Shown here: in pieces, positions 1 through 9,468 of the stretch
Layout of the letters: each line of letters begins with the position of its first letter
Numbering within the stretch: position 1 is the first letter of the stretch
DNA from: Micromonospora inyonensis
GTDB taxonomy: Bacteria > Actinomycetota > Actinomycetes > Mycobacteriales > Micromonosporaceae
Reading direction: 5' to 3'
NCBI RefSeq assembly: GCF_900091415.1
Contig: NZ_FMHU01000002.1
Location: forward strand, 682,001-746,000
Length of the DNA stretch: 64,000 nucleotides
Notes under the pieces: model-generated
The model's database searches: none
Told to the model about the DNA's origin: nothing
The model's input: the letters and a program-made list of their open reading frames with translations, nothing else
Program-made: the position numbers and the translations under genes

Positions 1-160
1 CCGCGGTGGGCAGCCGCTGGTCGGAGCGGACCTCCAGCACCTCGACCGGCATCCCGCGCTGCTGCGCCCGACGGGCCAGGATCAGCACGTTGCCCCGGTC
101 GCCGTAGGTGGAGAGCAGGTCGGGGTAGATCCAGACGATGCGCAGGCTCTCAGTTGACAC
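1..160 (-). CDS. gatD: GatD, glutamine amidotransferase partner of MurT (3' part cut by window edge)
   Basis: Only the first 53 codons lie in the window. The GTG start at 160 overlaps the last codons of murT, so the two are translationally coupled. The visible N-terminus (LRIVWIYPDLLSTYGDRGN) matches the CobB/CobQ-like class I amidotransferases called GatD. In the family, GatD releases ammonia from glutamine and passes it to MurT, which amidates the D-glutamate of lipid II to D-isoglutamine. The catalytic Cys and His would lie beyond the window. Assignment rests on this short N-terminus plus the adjacent murT. Confidence 0.8.
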   Translation of the reverse strand, partial: MSTESLRIVWIYPDLLSTYGDRGNVLILARRAQQRGMPVEVLEVRSDQRLPTA

Positions 161-1412
161 GGTCCAACTCCGCTCGGATGTCCTGGAACGCGGTGTAATT
201 GGCGATGACCTCCAGCCGGCCCGCAGGGACGCTGCGGACCGCCTCGTCGAACGAGCGGACGTACTGGAACGGTACGTCGTTGACGTCGAGACGGACGGCC
301 AGGTCGTAGGCCCGGTCACCGGTGATCAGCACCTGCCGGCCGCGCAGCGGGCCGAAGTCGACGTCGAACAGCCAGGAGGTGTCCAGGCCGTCGGGGTCAC
401 GGGCGTTGATGGAGAGCAGTGTCGGGGCGTGGTCGGCCATGTCGAAGGCCTCCAGCCAGCTCGCCGGGTTCTTCGCCAGCAGCAGCCGGATGTTGCGACC
501 GTCCCGGTCGACCTGCGCGTACCGGCCGGCGACCGAGGTGACCCCGGAGAGCCGGGAGACCGCGTCGACCGGGCGGACGCCGAACTCGGCGGCGACGGCG
601 AGCGCGGTGGCCGCGTTGCCGAGGTTGACCCGTCCGGGCAGCTGGAGGACGACCTTATGCCACGCGCCGGTCGGGTCGACGACGCCGTCGTCCTCGACGA
701 CCCAGTGCGGCTGGGGACGGCGCAGCGGGCAGCCGGAGCACCACCACTGCTCGCCGGAGCGCTGGATGGACGAACCGCACTCGGGGCAGACCCAGGAGTC
801 GTCGTGCCACCGCTGGCCGGCGCTGAACCAGACCACCGCGGGTGGGGTGATCCGGTGGTCGTGGCTGGCCGGTGGGGTGGCCGCCCAGACCACCATCGGG
901 TCGTCGGCGTTGGCCACCACGTGCAGCTCCGGGTGGCGGACCAGCGCGGCCCGCCAGAGCTGCGCCATCATGGCGACCTCCTTGGCCCGGTCGAGCTGGT
1001 CGCGGGAGAGGTTGAGCAGGGCCACCACGTGCGGCTCGGTGGCCTCGATGACCTGGGCCAGGTAGTGCTCGTCGACCTCGAGCACCGCGTACGGGGTGCT
1101 GCCGGCCTTGGCCAGGGCGGAGGTGTGCCCGGTGGGCATGTTCGCCCCGAACGAGTTGGTGGCGACGGTGCCGAGCACACCGACCGCGGCGGCGGTGAGC
1201 CGTGTGGTGGTGGTCTTGCCGTTGGTGCCGGAGACCAGGGCGATGGCCCGCCCCGCCGAGAGGTGGGCCAGCAGGTCCGGGTCGATCTTGAGGCCGATCC
1301 AGCCACCGATCACCGAGCCGTCCCCGCGGCCCGCGGCCCGCGACAGTGCCGCGGCAGTGCGCGACACGGAGCTGGCCACCTTTGCCCGCAGGGGCATCTT
1401 CGCGTCCGTCAC
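150..1412 (-). CDS. murT: MurT, lipid II isoglutaminyl synthase ATPase subunit
   Basis: A 420-residue Mur-ligase-like protein. The ATP-binding loop GTNGKTTTT is at about residues 62-70. Four cysteines (C209, C212, C225, C228) form a zinc-ribbon insert typical of MurT, which separates it from MurC-F. The C-terminal part matches the DUF1727 region. In the family, MurT with GatD amidates the second stem-peptide residue of lipid II at the cytoplasmic membrane. The GTG start at 1412 fits a -10 box 7 nt upstream, suggesting a leaderless mRNA. It is transcribed away from the dcw cluster and overlaps gatD by 11 nt. Confidence 0.93.
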   Translation of the reverse strand: MTDAKMPLRAKVASSVSRTAAALSRAAGRGDGSVIGGWIGLKIDPDLLAHLSAGRAIALVSGTNGKTTTTRLTAAAVGVLGTVATNSFGANMPTGHTSALAKAGSTPYAVLEVDEHYLAQVIEATEPHVVALLNLSRDQLDRAKEVAMMAQLWRAALVRHPELHVVANADDPMVVWAATPPASHDHRITPPAVVWFSAGQRWHDDSWVCPECGSSIQRSGEQWWCSGCPLRRPQPHWVVEDDGVVDPTGAWHKVVLQLPGRVNLGNAATALAVAAEFGVRPVDAVSRLSGVTSVAGRYAQVDRDGRNIRLLLAKNPASWLEAFDMADHAPTLLSINARDPDGLDTSWLFDVDFGPLRGRQVLITGDRAYDLAVRLDVNDVPFQYVRSFDEAVRSVPAGRLEVIANYTAFQDIRAELDRVN

Positions 1413-1419
1413 CCGAGCG

Positions 1420-1425
1420 AGGTTA
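1420..1425 (-). promoter_or_regulatory. -10 box (TAACCT) for murT, leaderless type
   Basis: On the minus strand TAACCT ends 7 nt before the murT GTG, the spacing expected when transcription starts at the start codon. No Shine-Dalgarno sequence precedes the gene. Confidence 0.5.
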
Positions 1426-1557
1426 CCGGACCGGTCACTCCGTCAGATCGCCGCCGACGGCGAACCGTTCGGGCGGGTGTCCCCACCCGCCGGGGCGGCC
1501 GGGTGGCCGGGCGGACGCGCGGGGCCCGCCGGCCGGAGGCGGCCCGCGCGCCGGCCG

Positions 1558-1575
1558 GGTGGATCTTGATCCACC
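1558..1575. repeat. Perfect palindrome in the murT-mraZ intergenic region
   Basis: GGTGGATC and GATCCACC face each other across TT: an 8-bp perfect inverted repeat in the 404-bp gap between divergent murT and mraZ. A half copy (GATCCACC) recurs near 1638. It may be a regulator site or a dispersed palindrome. I see no gene in 1426-1700; the GC-rich tract 1490-1560 holds nothing recognisable. Confidence 0.55.
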
Positions 1576-1701
1576 GGATGGAGTCGATCAATGTCGGAAA
1601 ACGGACGCCGGTGGCGGGGCGTTTCCGGCCCCCACGTCGATCCACCCCATCTGACGTGCAGTTTTGTCTTCCGGCGCGACGCGCCGAAGGGTCGTTTCCG
1701 G

Positions 1702-1743
1702 TTGCAGGTGGAGGGAAGTGGAGTAGAGTGGAGCCCAATGGTG
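1702..1743 (+). promoter_or_regulatory. mraZ promoter overlapped by four 10-bp-spaced MraZ-type boxes
   Basis: TTGCAG (1702-1707) and TAGAGT (1724-1729), 16 bp apart, form a plausible sigma-70-type promoter. GTGGAG hexamers start at 1708, 1718 and 1728, with a related ATGGTG at 1738, an exact 10-bp period. In other bacteria MraZ represses its own operon by binding closely spaced repeats just upstream of mraZ, so these are probably the operator. The boxes cover the spacer, the -10 and the initiation region. Confidence 0.7.
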
Positions 1744-1816
1744 AGGCCGGGAGGGCCCACCGGCCCGGGGGGTCAGCGGCGCCGCGAACGCCGTCGAAGG
1801 GCGAGGGGGTAGGGCC

Positions 1817-2248
1817 GTGTTTCTCGGCACCCACACTCCGCGCCTGGACGACAAAGGCCGGTTGATCCTTCCGGCGAGGTTCCGGGACGGACTGGCGGGG
1901 GGTGTCGTGATCACCAAGGGGCGAGAACGTTACCTCTGTGTCTTCCCGACGCCGGAGTTCCAGCGCATCGCCGACCAGTTGCGTCAGCAACCGATGACGA
2001 ACAGGGCCATGCGGGCGTACAGCCGGATCTTCTTCGCCAGCGCGCACGACGAGGTTCCCGACAAGCAGGGGCGGATCACCATCCCGGCCCACCTGCGGGC
2101 CTACGCCGACCTGGACCGCGACCTGGCGGTGGTCGGCGAGTACTCCCGCGTGGAGATCTGGGACCGGGCCGCCTGGGAGACCTACAGCGCGGTCGGCGAG
2201 GAGGACTTCTCCGACATACCGGAGGGGGTGCTGCCCGGCGGTCTGTAG
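1817..2248 (+). CDS. mraZ: MraZ, transcriptional regulator of the dcw cluster
   Basis: A 143-residue protein with two AbrB-like MraZ halves. The first contains LDDKGRLILPARFR (residues 10-23); the second contains DKQGRITIPAHLR, with the paired R/I/P pattern of the family. The GTG start at 1817 follows a purine-rich AGGGGG tract. MraZ proteins form ring oligomers that bind DNA repeats upstream of their own gene and control division and wall genes; matching 10-bp repeats lie at 1708-1743. It is the first gene of the cluster, and rsmH follows after about 200 bp. Confidence 0.95.
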   Translation: MFLGTHTPRLDDKGRLILPARFRDGLAGGVVITKGRERYLCVFPTPEFQRIADQLRQQPMTNRAMRAYSRIFFASAHDEVPDKQGRITIPAHLRAYADLDRDLAVVGEYSRVEIWDRAAWETYSAVGEEDFSDIPEGVLPGGL

Positions 2249-2296
2249 GGCGTGACGGCGCCCGACGTACTGCGAGATCTCCAGCCGCTTCGCGTT

Positions 2297-2322
2297 CCTG
2301 GCACCCCTTCCCCGGTGCCAGG
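2297..2322 (+). other. Stable hairpin between mraZ and rsmH
   Basis: CCTGGCACC (2297-2305) and GGTGCCAGG (2314-2322) pair perfectly around an 8-nt C-rich loop. No T-tract follows, so it is not a classical terminator. It could attenuate transcription or protect the mRNA between the regulator and the rest of the operon. The rest of the gap, 2249-2455, shows no other feature. Confidence 0.55.
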
Positions 2323-2455
2323 GGCACGATCCGGTCTCCTCGAGCCGCGGTCGGGGAGCGGGCGGGAGCGGATGGGGATCTGGCGGTACGACGGGGCGTC
2401 GGAGCGGCGACACAGACAACACGAGAGAGAAGGTCCGGTACCAGTGGGGGTCGAC

Positions 2456-3568
2456 ATGGGGGAGCTACGCGGCACGCATGTGCCGGTACTGCTCGAGCGG
2501 TGTCTCGAGCTACTGGCCCCCGCGCTGGACCGGCCCGGGGCGACGGTCCACGTCGACGCCACGCTGGGTCTGGGCGGACACGCCGAGGCGGTGCTCGAGG
2601 CACATCCCCGGACCACCCTGATCGGGCTTGACCGGGACACCGAGGCACTGGCGCACTCCCGGGCCCGGCTGGCCCGCTTCGCCGACCGGATCCATCTCGT
2701 GCACGCCGTCTACGACGAACTGCCCGAGGTGCTCGAGCGGCTGCGTGTCCCGGCCGTCGACGGGATCCTCTTCGATCTCGGGGTCTCCTCGCTGCAACTG
2801 GACGAACCCGACCGCGGGTTCGCCTACGCGCGGGACGCTCCGTTGGACATGCGGATGGACCAGACCCGGGGGACGACCGCGGAGGAGGTGGTCAACACCT
2901 ACTCCCATCCGGACCTGGCCCGCGTCCTGCGGACCTACGGCGAGGAGCGCTTCGCCGGTCGGATCGCCTCGGCGATCCTCCGGGAACGGGAGCGGGGGCG
3001 GATCACCTCGACGGCCCGGCTGGCGGAACTGGTCGAGGCGGCCATTCCGGCGCCGGCGCGACGGACGGGCGGTCACCCGGCAAAGAGAACGTTTCAGGCT
3101 TTACGGATCGAGGTAAACAGAGAACTGGCAGCGCTGGAGACGGCGCTGCCGGCCGCGCTCGACACGCTGACCGTGGGTGGCCGCATGGTGGTCCTGTCCT
3201 ACCAGTCACTGGAGGACCGGCTCACCAAGGCGGCGCTCGCCGAGCGGACCCGACGTCAGGGTCCGGTCGACCTCCCGGTCGAACTGCCCGGCACCGGCCC
3301 GACGTTCCGGCTGCTCAGCCGGGGCGCCGAGCTGGCCGGGGAGGCGGAGGTCACGGCGAACCCACGGGCCGCCTCGGTGCGGCTGCGTGCCGCGGAGCGG
3401 ATCGATCCCGACGCGGAACGCCCACGCGGTGCCGAACGCGAACGGTACCGCCGGCGGGTCAGGGCGATGCACCAGGGGGCGGGGTTGACCACGGGTTCCA
3501 CAGTGGACCTGCGGGAAGCCCCGGACGACGGCACGACGACGGACGACGAAAAGGGGGAGGGATCATGA
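2456..3568 (+). CDS. rsmH: RsmH, 16S rRNA (cytosine-1402-N4) methyltransferase
   Basis: A 370-residue SAM-dependent methyltransferase that modifies C1402 of 16S rRNA in the small ribosomal subunit. Motif [15 protein letters not shown] is at about residues 31-44, the acidic loop GLDRDTEAL follows, and the substrate-side motif [15 protein letters not shown] is present. I chose the ATG at 2456 because the conserved N-terminus ([16 protein letters not shown]) begins there. The frame is open back to 2252, and a GTG at 2444 with a GAGAAGG tract upstream is an alternative. The stop overlaps the ftsL start (ATGA). Confidence 0.95.
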   Translation: MGELRGTHVPVLLERCLELLAPALDRPGATVHVDATLGLGGHAEAVLEAHPRTTLIGLDRDTEALAHSRARLARFADRIHLVHAVYDELPEVLERLRVPAVDGILFDLGVSSLQLDEPDRGFAYARDAPLDMRMDQTRGTTAEEVVNTYSHPDLARVLRTYGEERFAGRIASAILRERERGRITSTARLAELVEAAIPAPARRTGGHPAKRTFQALRIEVNRELAALETALPAALDTLTVGGRMVVLSYQSLEDRLTKAALAERTRRQGPVDLPVELPGTGPTFRLLSRGAELAGEAEVTANPRAASVRLRAAERIDPDAERPRGAERERYRRRVRAMHQGAGLTTGSTVDLREAPDDGTTTDDEKGEGS

Positions 3569-4173
3569 ACGTCAACAAGCGCGACCGCCGGGACCTTCCC
3601 GGCGCGGGGCAGCGTACACCGCGGTCGGGGGGCCGGACCGTGGCGGCGCGGACCGCGTCGGTGGGAACCGGCGCAACCGGATCGGACCGGGCCCGGCGGC
3701 AGGGTGAGACTCGCGCCCGGGGGGCGCGCGAGTTCCCGACCCAGGGCAGTGCCGCGCTGCGACCGGCGGAGCGGAGCGCCAGTGCCGCGCGGCCGACCGC
3801 GCCGCGACTGCGGGTCGCCCCGCCGCCGCCGGTCTCCGTGCCGCGGGCGCCCTTCGTGGGCCTGGTCCTGGTCCTGGTGGTCGGCGGGGTGCTCGGCATC
3901 CTGCTGGTCAACACCAAGATCAACGAGAACGCCTTCCGGCTGGAGAAGCTCCAGCAGCAGCAGGCCAAACTCGACGTCGACGAGCAGCAGCTGAAGAAGC
4001 AGATCGCCGAGCACGAGGCACCGGGCAACCTGACCGCCGAGGCCCGCAAGCTGGGTCTGGTCGAGTCGGACGACCCGGCCTTCATCCAGCTGCCCGACGG
4101 CCGGATGATCGGCGTGCCCCGCCCGGCGGGCGGCCGGCCGGCCATCACGAGCCAGCAGGGCGCGGGAGACTGA
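3565..4173 (+). CDS. ftsL: FtsL-like divisome membrane protein
   Basis: A 202-residue bitopic protein with the FtsL layout. It has a long Arg/Ala/Gly-rich cytoplasmic tail (1-96), one membrane helix (about 97-115), then a Gln/Lys/Glu coiled coil (about 120-150) and a short periplasmic end. In the divisome FtsL pairs with FtsB/FtsQ and activates FtsW-FtsI. Sequence conservation in FtsL is weak; the call rests on topology and position between rsmH and ftsI. The ATG overlaps the rsmH stop, and ftsI starts 3 nt after its stop. The basic tail is longer than in rod-shaped bacteria. Confidence 0.82.
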   Translation: MNVNKRDRRDLPGAGQRTPRSGGRTVAARTASVGTGATGSDRARRQGETRARGAREFPTQGSAALRPAERSASAARPTAPRLRVAPPPPVSVPRAPFVGLVLVLVVGGVLGILLVNTKINENAFRLEKLQQQQAKLDVDEQQLKKQIAEHEAPGNLTAEARKLGLVESDDPAFIQLPDGRMIGVPRPAGGRPAITSQQGAGD

Positions 4174-4176
4174 CCC

Positions 4177-6450
4177 GTGGCCCCGAGACCAGAGGAACCG
4201 CGCCGGGACGCCACAGGCTCCCGGCGCGGTTCGTCACGTGCCGCGGGCAACCGGGGTGGCGAGCCACGTGAGCCGGGCGTCGGCGGGATCTCCGACGCGC
4301 GCTCGTACACGCCTCGGGGCCGTACCGTCCGGGAGAGCCGCGACGAGCGCGCCGGGTTCGCGCGGGGGACCGGTCGGGAGGACCGCGCCGCCCGCGAGAC
4401 CGGGCTGCCGGGCCGCAGCGAGCGCGAGGAACGCACCGCCGCCGCCCGCCGTACCACCGGCGCCGACCAGCGCCGCAACCCGCGCGGCGGGCGCTCCGCC
4501 GACCCGTTCCGCCCGGCCCTCCAGGTGCTCGACGGAGGGCGGACCGGGGCCGGGCGCACCGGCCGTCGGGCCGCGACGGCCACCCGTACCACTGTGATCC
4601 GCACCGTCGACCCGGCTGGCGCCCCGGGGAGCGAGGAAACCCCGCCGCCGCGTCGTCGTACCCCACGGCCGGCGTCCGCCGTGCGACGGCCCGTGCGCAA
4701 GCCGCGCCGTGCGCCGCTGCTCGCCGACTCACGCCGCCGGCTACGGCTCGGCACCGTCCTCACCCTCGCCCTGTTCGCCGTCATCGGCATCCGCCTCGTC
4801 GCGCTCCAGGCCGTGGAGGCCCCCGCGTACGCCGGGGGTGGCGTCGCCGACCGGCTGCGTACGGTGGAACTGCCGGCCGCGCGCGGGGCGATATACGACC
4901 GGGACGGCAACCCGCTGGCGCACAGCGTCGAGGCCCGGTACGTCTTCGCCGACCCGACGCGGGTGAAGGACATCCCGGCCACCGCCAAGGCGCTCTCCCC
5001 GCTGCTCGGCATCCCCGCCTCGGACCTGGCCGAGCGGATGGCCCCGCGCACCCGCGAGGACGGCCGGGAGTCAGAGTTCGAGTACCTCGCCCGGGGCGTC
5101 GAGATCGACACAGCCCGGAAGATCATGGCGTTGGAGTTGTCCGGCATCGGCGCGCACCGCGACGAGCGCCGCGAGGTGCCCGGCGGTGACCTGGCGGCGA
5201 ACCTGATCGGTTTCACCAGCCAGGACATGGTCGGGCTGGAGGGCCTGGAGGCCCGCTACGACGACCTGCTCGCCGGTGAGGACGGCAAGCGGGTCTTCGA
5301 GATCGGCAAGGGCGACCTGAGCGCGCCGATCCCCGGTGGCTACCGCGAGACCACCGAGGCGAAGCCGGGCAGCTCGCTCACCCTCACCACCGACCGGGAC
5401 CTCCAGTACCGCACGCAGGAGATCCTCAGCGACCGGATGGCGAAGGTCAGCGGCAGCACCGGCGCGGCGGTCGTCATCGAGATCCCGTCCGGTGAGATCC
5501 TGGCCCAGGCCAGCCACCCCACCTACAACGCCGCCGCTCCGGACAAGAGCAAGCCCACCGACCGGGAGGACGCGGCCACCAGCTTCGTGGTCGACCCCGG
5601 CTCGGTGCACAAGGCGATCACCTTCGGCGCGGCGCTCCAGGAGGGCGTGATCAAGCCCGACACGGCGTTTCCGGTGGAGAACTCCATCGTGAAGGGGGAC
5701 ACCCGCTTCTCCGACAGCCATCCGGCGGACGGGCGGCGGATGAGCCTGCCGGGGATGATGGCCTACTCCTCCAACGTCGGCACCATCAAGATCGCCGACC
5801 AGCTCGGCAAGGAGAAGCTCTACGCGTACCAGCAGCGCTTCGGGCTGGGCAAGCGCACCGAGGTGGGCATGCCCGGCGAGGCGCCCGGTCGGCTGCTGCC
5901 GCCGTCGGAGTGGAGCGACTCGTCGTACGGGTCGGTGCCGATCGGACACAGCGTGGACGCCACCCCGTTGCAGATGGCGGCCGTCTACGCGACGATCGCC
6001 AACAACGGCACCTGGGTCCAGCCGCGCCTGGTCAAGGAGACCATCGACCCGAACGGCAAGCGCACCCCGACCAAGGCACCGGCCACCCGGAAGGTGCTCA
6101 GCCCGGAGAACGCCGCCGCCCTGCGCCACATCCTGGAGGCGGTGACCACCGTCGAGGACGCCACCGGCCTGACGGCCGCGATCCCGGGCTACCGGGTCGC
6201 CGGCAAGACCGGCACCGGTTGGCGGTTGGTCGACGGGAAGAAGCAGCCCGGTGAGGTCGCCTCGTTCATCGGGATGGCCCCGGCGGAGAACCCGCGCTAC
6301 GTGATTGCCGTCTTCGCGCACACCCCGGGTGGGGGCGGCGGCGCGATCGCCGGCCCGGCCTTCCGCGACATGATGGGCTTCACCCTGCGCCACTTCAAGG
6401 TGCCACCGACCGGCGATAAGCGACCGGAGTTCACGGTCTATCCGCGCTGA
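4177..6450 (+). CDS. ftsI: FtsI/PBP3-type septal transpeptidase
   Basis: A 757-residue class B penicillin-binding protein that cross-links septal peptidoglycan. An unusually long basic, low-complexity cytoplasmic tail (1-190) precedes one membrane helix (about 191-211). Then come the dimerisation/pedestal domain (about 225-400) and the transpeptidase domain, with SVHK (active-site S476), SSN (531-533) and KTGT (from K677). The GTG start at 4177 lies 3 nt after ftsL, so the genes are coupled. FtsI works with FtsW, encoded downstream. The long tail is common in actinomycetes and may contact cytoplasmic divisome parts. Confidence 0.95.
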   Translation: MAPRPEEPRRDATGSRRGSSRAAGNRGGEPREPGVGGISDARSYTPRGRTVRESRDERAGFARGTGREDRAARETGLPGRSEREERTAAARRTTGADQRRNPRGGRSADPFRPALQVLDGGRTGAGRTGRRAATATRTTVIRTVDPAGAPGSEETPPPRRRTPRPASAVRRPVRKPRRAPLLADSRRRLRLGTVLTLALFAVIGIRLVALQAVEAPAYAGGGVADRLRTVELPAARGAIYDRDGNPLAHSVEARYVFADPTRVKDIPATAKALSPLLGIPASDLAERMAPRTREDGRESEFEYLARGVEIDTARKIMALELSGIGAHRDERREVPGGDLAANLIGFTSQDMVGLEGLEARYDDLLAGEDGKRVFEIGKGDLSAPIPGGYRETTEAKPGSSLTLTTDRDLQYRTQEILSDRMAKVSGSTGAAVVIEIPSGEILAQASHPTYNAAAPDKSKPTDREDAATSFVVDPGSVHKAITFGAALQEGVIKPDTAFPVENSIVKGDTRFSDSHPADGRRMSLPGMMAYSSNVGTIKIADQLGKEKLYAYQQRFGLGKRTEVGMPGEAPGRLLPPSEWSDSSYGSVPIGHSVDATPLQMAAVYATIANNGTWVQPRLVKETIDPNGKRTPTKAPATRKVLSPENAAALRHILEAVTTVEDATGLTAAIPGYRVAGKTGTGWRLVDGKKQPGEVASFIGMAPAENPRYVIAVFAHTPGGGGGAIAGPAFRDMMGFTLRHFKVPPTGDKRPEFTVYPR

Positions 6451-6527
6451 CCAGGCACACCGGGACATCATCGGTGAGTGGGGGCGAACCACCGGGGCGG
6501 CTGTGCGGTCCCTGCCGACCGACCGGG

Positions 6528-6533
6528 TAGGGT
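6528..6533 (+). promoter_or_regulatory. Possible internal -10 box (TAGGGT) before murE
   Basis: TAGGGT ends 8 nt before the GTG at 6542, in the 91-bp ftsI-murE gap. The same bases could serve as a weak Shine-Dalgarno sequence, so an internal leaderless promoter is only one reading. Confidence 0.35.
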
Positions 6534-6541
6534 CTGACGCC

Positions 6542-8074
6542 GTGCCCGGCAATCCACGCCCCCGTACCGTGATCGGAATCCGGCTCGGCGAACTCGCCGC
6601 GCGACTCGGTGTCGCGCCGCCGGCGCAGGTCGCGGACGTGTCGGTGACCGGGGTGACCCACGCCAGCCAGGAGGTCCGCCCTGGCGACCTGTACGCCGCG
6701 CTGCCCGGCGCACGCCGGCACGGCGCGGAGTTCGCCGCCGGTGCGGCGGCGGCCGGGGCGGTGGCCGCGCTGACCGACGAGGCCGGACGGGCGGCGGTGG
6801 CCGCCGCCGGGCTGCCGGCGCTGGTCGTCGCCGACCCGCGCGAGGCGCTCGGCCCGCTCGCCTCCGCCGTCTACGGCGACCCGACCGAGGGGCTCACTGT
6901 CATCGGGGTGACCGGCACCGCCGGCAAGACCTCCACCGCCTACCTGGTCGAGTCCGGGCTGCGCGCCGCCGGGCACACCACCGGCCTGATCGGCACCGTG
7001 GAGACCCGCCTCGGCGACCTCGTGGTGGAGAGCGTGCGGACCACCCCGGAGGCCACCGACCTGCACGCCATGCTCGCCGCCGCCCGGGAACGCGGGGTGA
7101 GCGCGGTGGTCATGGAGGTCTCCAGCCACGCGCTGGCCATGGGGCGGGTCGGCGGCGTCCGGTTCGCCGTCGGCGGATACACCAACTTCGGCTCCGACCA
7201 CCTGGACTTCCACGCCGACACCGCCGACTACTTCGCGGCCAAGGCCCGGCTCTTCGACGGCCGTTGCGCGGCCGAGGTGCTCAACCTCGACGACCCGGCG
7301 CTGCGATCGCTCTTCCGGCCGGCCACGGTCAGCTACTCGGCGGCCGGCGACCCGTCCGCCACCTGGTGGGCCTCGGACGTCGACGACGCCGGCTACGCCC
7401 AGCGGTTCACCGCGCACGGCCCGGACGGGCTGACCCTCTCCGCCGGGGTGGCGCTGCCCGGCCGGCACAACGTGGCCAACGCCCTGCTCGCCATCGCCAG
7501 CCTGGTGGCGGTCGGGGTGGACCCGCGTACCGCCGCGGCGGGGGTGGCCGAGTGCCTGGGCGTGCCGGGGCGGCTGGAGCTGGTGCGGGCGCCCGGCCCG
7601 GTGAAGGGCGTGGTCGACTACGCGCACAAGCCGGACGCGATCGTCGCCGCCCTGACCGCGCTGCGTGAGCTGACCACCGGCGGTGGCGGGTTGATCTGCG
7701 TCATCGGGGCCGGCGGGGACCGGGACCGGGGCAAGCGCCCGGTGATGGGGGCGGCCGCCGCCCGGGGAGCCGACGTGGTCCTGGTGACCGACGACAACCC
7801 GCGTACCGAGGACCCGGCGGCGATCCGGGCCGAGGTCCGGGCCGGTGCCGAGACGACCGCCGGCAGGGTGGCGACCGTCCTCGACGTGGCCGGCCGGCGC
7901 GCCGCCATCGACGAGGCGGTCCGGATGGCCGGGCCGGGCGACGTGGTGGCCGTGCTCGGCAAGGGCCACGAACGCGGTCAGGAGGTCGGCGGCGAGGTGC
8001 TGCCGTTCGACGACCGTACGGAACTGGCGGACGCGCTGCGCGCCCGCTTCGGCGACCGGGTGGAGCAGTCGTGA
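6542..8074 (+). CDS. murE: MurE, UDP-MurNAc-L-Ala-D-Glu:meso-diaminopimelate ligase
   Basis: A 510-residue Mur ligase adding the third stem-peptide residue in the cytoplasm. The P-loop [12 protein letters not shown] and the DDNPRTEDP motif are present. DNPR in this position is the signature of meso-DAP (not lysine) specificity, so the wall is DAP-type. I chose the GTG at 6542 (TAGGG tract 8 nt upstream; the family N-terminus starts soon after); the frame is open to a GTG at 6503. The stop overlaps the murF start. Confidence 0.95.
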   Translation: MPGNPRPRTVIGIRLGELAARLGVAPPAQVADVSVTGVTHASQEVRPGDLYAALPGARRHGAEFAAGAAAAGAVAALTDEAGRAAVAAAGLPALVVADPREALGPLASAVYGDPTEGLTVIGVTGTAGKTSTAYLVESGLRAAGHTTGLIGTVETRLGDLVVESVRTTPEATDLHAMLAAARERGVSAVVMEVSSHALAMGRVGGVRFAVGGYTNFGSDHLDFHADTADYFAAKARLFDGRCAAEVLNLDDPALRSLFRPATVSYSAAGDPSATWWASDVDDAGYAQRFTAHGPDGLTLSAGVALPGRHNVANALLAIASLVAVGVDPRTAAAGVAECLGVPGRLELVRAPGPVKGVVDYAHKPDAIVAALTALRELTTGGGGLICVIGAGGDRDRGKRPVMGAAAARGADVVLVTDDNPRTEDPAAIRAEVRAGAETTAGRVATVLDVAGRRAAIDEAVRMAGPGDVVAVLGKGHERGQEVGGEVLPFDDRTELADALRARFGDRVEQS

Positions 8075-9468
8075 TCACACTGACCCTGGCCGAGCTGGCC
8101 GCCGCCGTCGACGGGCGGCTGGTCGGCGCCGACCCGACCGCCACGGTGACCGGCGCGGTCGAGTTCGACTCCCGCAAGGTCCCCCCCGGCGGACTCTTCG
8201 TCGCCTTCGACGGGGAGAAGGTCGACGGGCACGACTACGCGGCCCGCGCGGTGGCCGACGGCGCGGTCGCCGTCCTCGGCACCCGGGAGGTGCCCGGCGT
8301 ACCGATGGTGCTGGTCGCCGACGCGCTCGCCGCGCTGGGCCGCCTCGCCCGCGCCGTGGTGGACCGGCTGCCGGAACTGACCGTCATCGGCATCACCGGC
8401 TCCTCCGGCAAGACCACCACCAAGGACCTGATCGCCCAGCTCACCGCCCGGCTCGGCCCGACGGTGGCCCCGCCCGGGTCGTTCAACAACGAGCTGGGAC
8501 ACCCGTACACGGCGTTGCAGGCGGGGCCGGACACCCGGTTCCTGGTGCTGGAGAAGGGCGCCCGCGGGGTGGGGCACGTCCGCTACCTCTGCGACGTGGT
8601 GCCACCCCGGATCTCGGTGGTGCTCAACGTGGGGGTGGCGCACATCGGGGAGTTCGGCTCCCGGGAGACGATCGCCATGGCCAAGGGGGAACTGGTCGAG
8701 GCGCTGCCGGTCGACGGGCTCGCCGTGCTCAACGCCGACGACCCGCTGGTCGCCGCGATGGCCACCCGCACCCGGGGCCGGGTGGTCCGCTACGGCGAGG
8801 CGGTCGACGCCGACGTGCGCGCCACCGATGTGACGCTGGACGACCGGGGGCGCCCCTCGTACACGCTGGTCACGCCGGAGGGTGCCGTACCGGTGCGGCT
8901 CGGGCTGACCGGCCGCCACCAGATCTCCAACTCGCTGGCCGCCGCGGCGGTGGCCCGGGAACTGGGCATGCCCCTGGCCGACCTCGCCGAGGCGCTCGGT
9001 GGGCTGGGGCTGGTCTCGACCCGGCGGATGGACGTCTTCGACCGTCCCGACGGGGTGACGGTGATCGACGACTCGTACAACGCCAACCCGGCGTCGATGG
9101 CGGTGGCGCTGCGCGCGCTGGCCGGCATGCGTCGGGACGGGCGGACGATCGCGGTGCTCGGCTACATGGCCGAACTGGGCCTGTTCGAGGTCGACGGGCA
9201 CCGGGAGGTCGGCCGACTCGCGGCCGAACTGGGTGTCGACCGGCTGCTCGTGGTGGGCGAGGCGGCGGCACCGATCCAAGCAGGCGCGACAGCGGTAGGA
9301 AACTGGGGAGGAGAATCGGTGCTGCTCACCGATCAGGCGGCGGCCGTAGAGGTGCTGCGCAGCGAGCTACGACCAGGGGACGTGGTCCTGGTGAAGGGCT
9401 CCCGGTACCGCACCTGGGAGGTGGTCGACGCGCTGCGCGTCGACACCGGGGGTGGGGACGCCGCATGA
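8071..9468 (+). CDS. murF: MurF, UDP-MurNAc-tripeptide:D-Ala-D-Ala ligase
   Basis: A 465-residue Mur ligase that attaches D-Ala-D-Ala to complete the UDP-MurNAc-pentapeptide. The N-terminal domain with [16 protein letters not shown] is typical of MurF. The P-loop [14 protein letters not shown] and the FNNELGHP and [11 protein letters not shown] motifs follow. The GTG start at 8071 overlaps the murE stop, and the stop overlaps the mraY ATG, so the three genes form a coupled run. Confidence 0.95.
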   Translation: MITLTLAELAAAVDGRLVGADPTATVTGAVEFDSRKVPPGGLFVAFDGEKVDGHDYAARAVADGAVAVLGTREVPGVPMVLVADALAALGRLARAVVDRLPELTVIGITGSSGKTTTKDLIAQLTARLGPTVAPPGSFNNELGHPYTALQAGPDTRFLVLEKGARGVGHVRYLCDVVPPRISVVLNVGVAHIGEFGSRETIAMAKGELVEALPVDGLAVLNADDPLVAAMATRTRGRVVRYGEAVDADVRATDVTLDDRGRPSYTLVTPEGAVPVRLGLTGRHQISNSLAAAAVARELGMPLADLAEALGGLGLVSTRRMDVFDRPDGVTVIDDSYNANPASMAVALRALAGMRRDGRTIAVLGYMAELGLFEVDGHREVGRLAAELGVDRLLVVGEAAAPIQAGATAVGNWGGESVLLTDQAAAVEVLRSELRPGDVVLVKGSRYRTWEVVDALRVDTGGGDAA

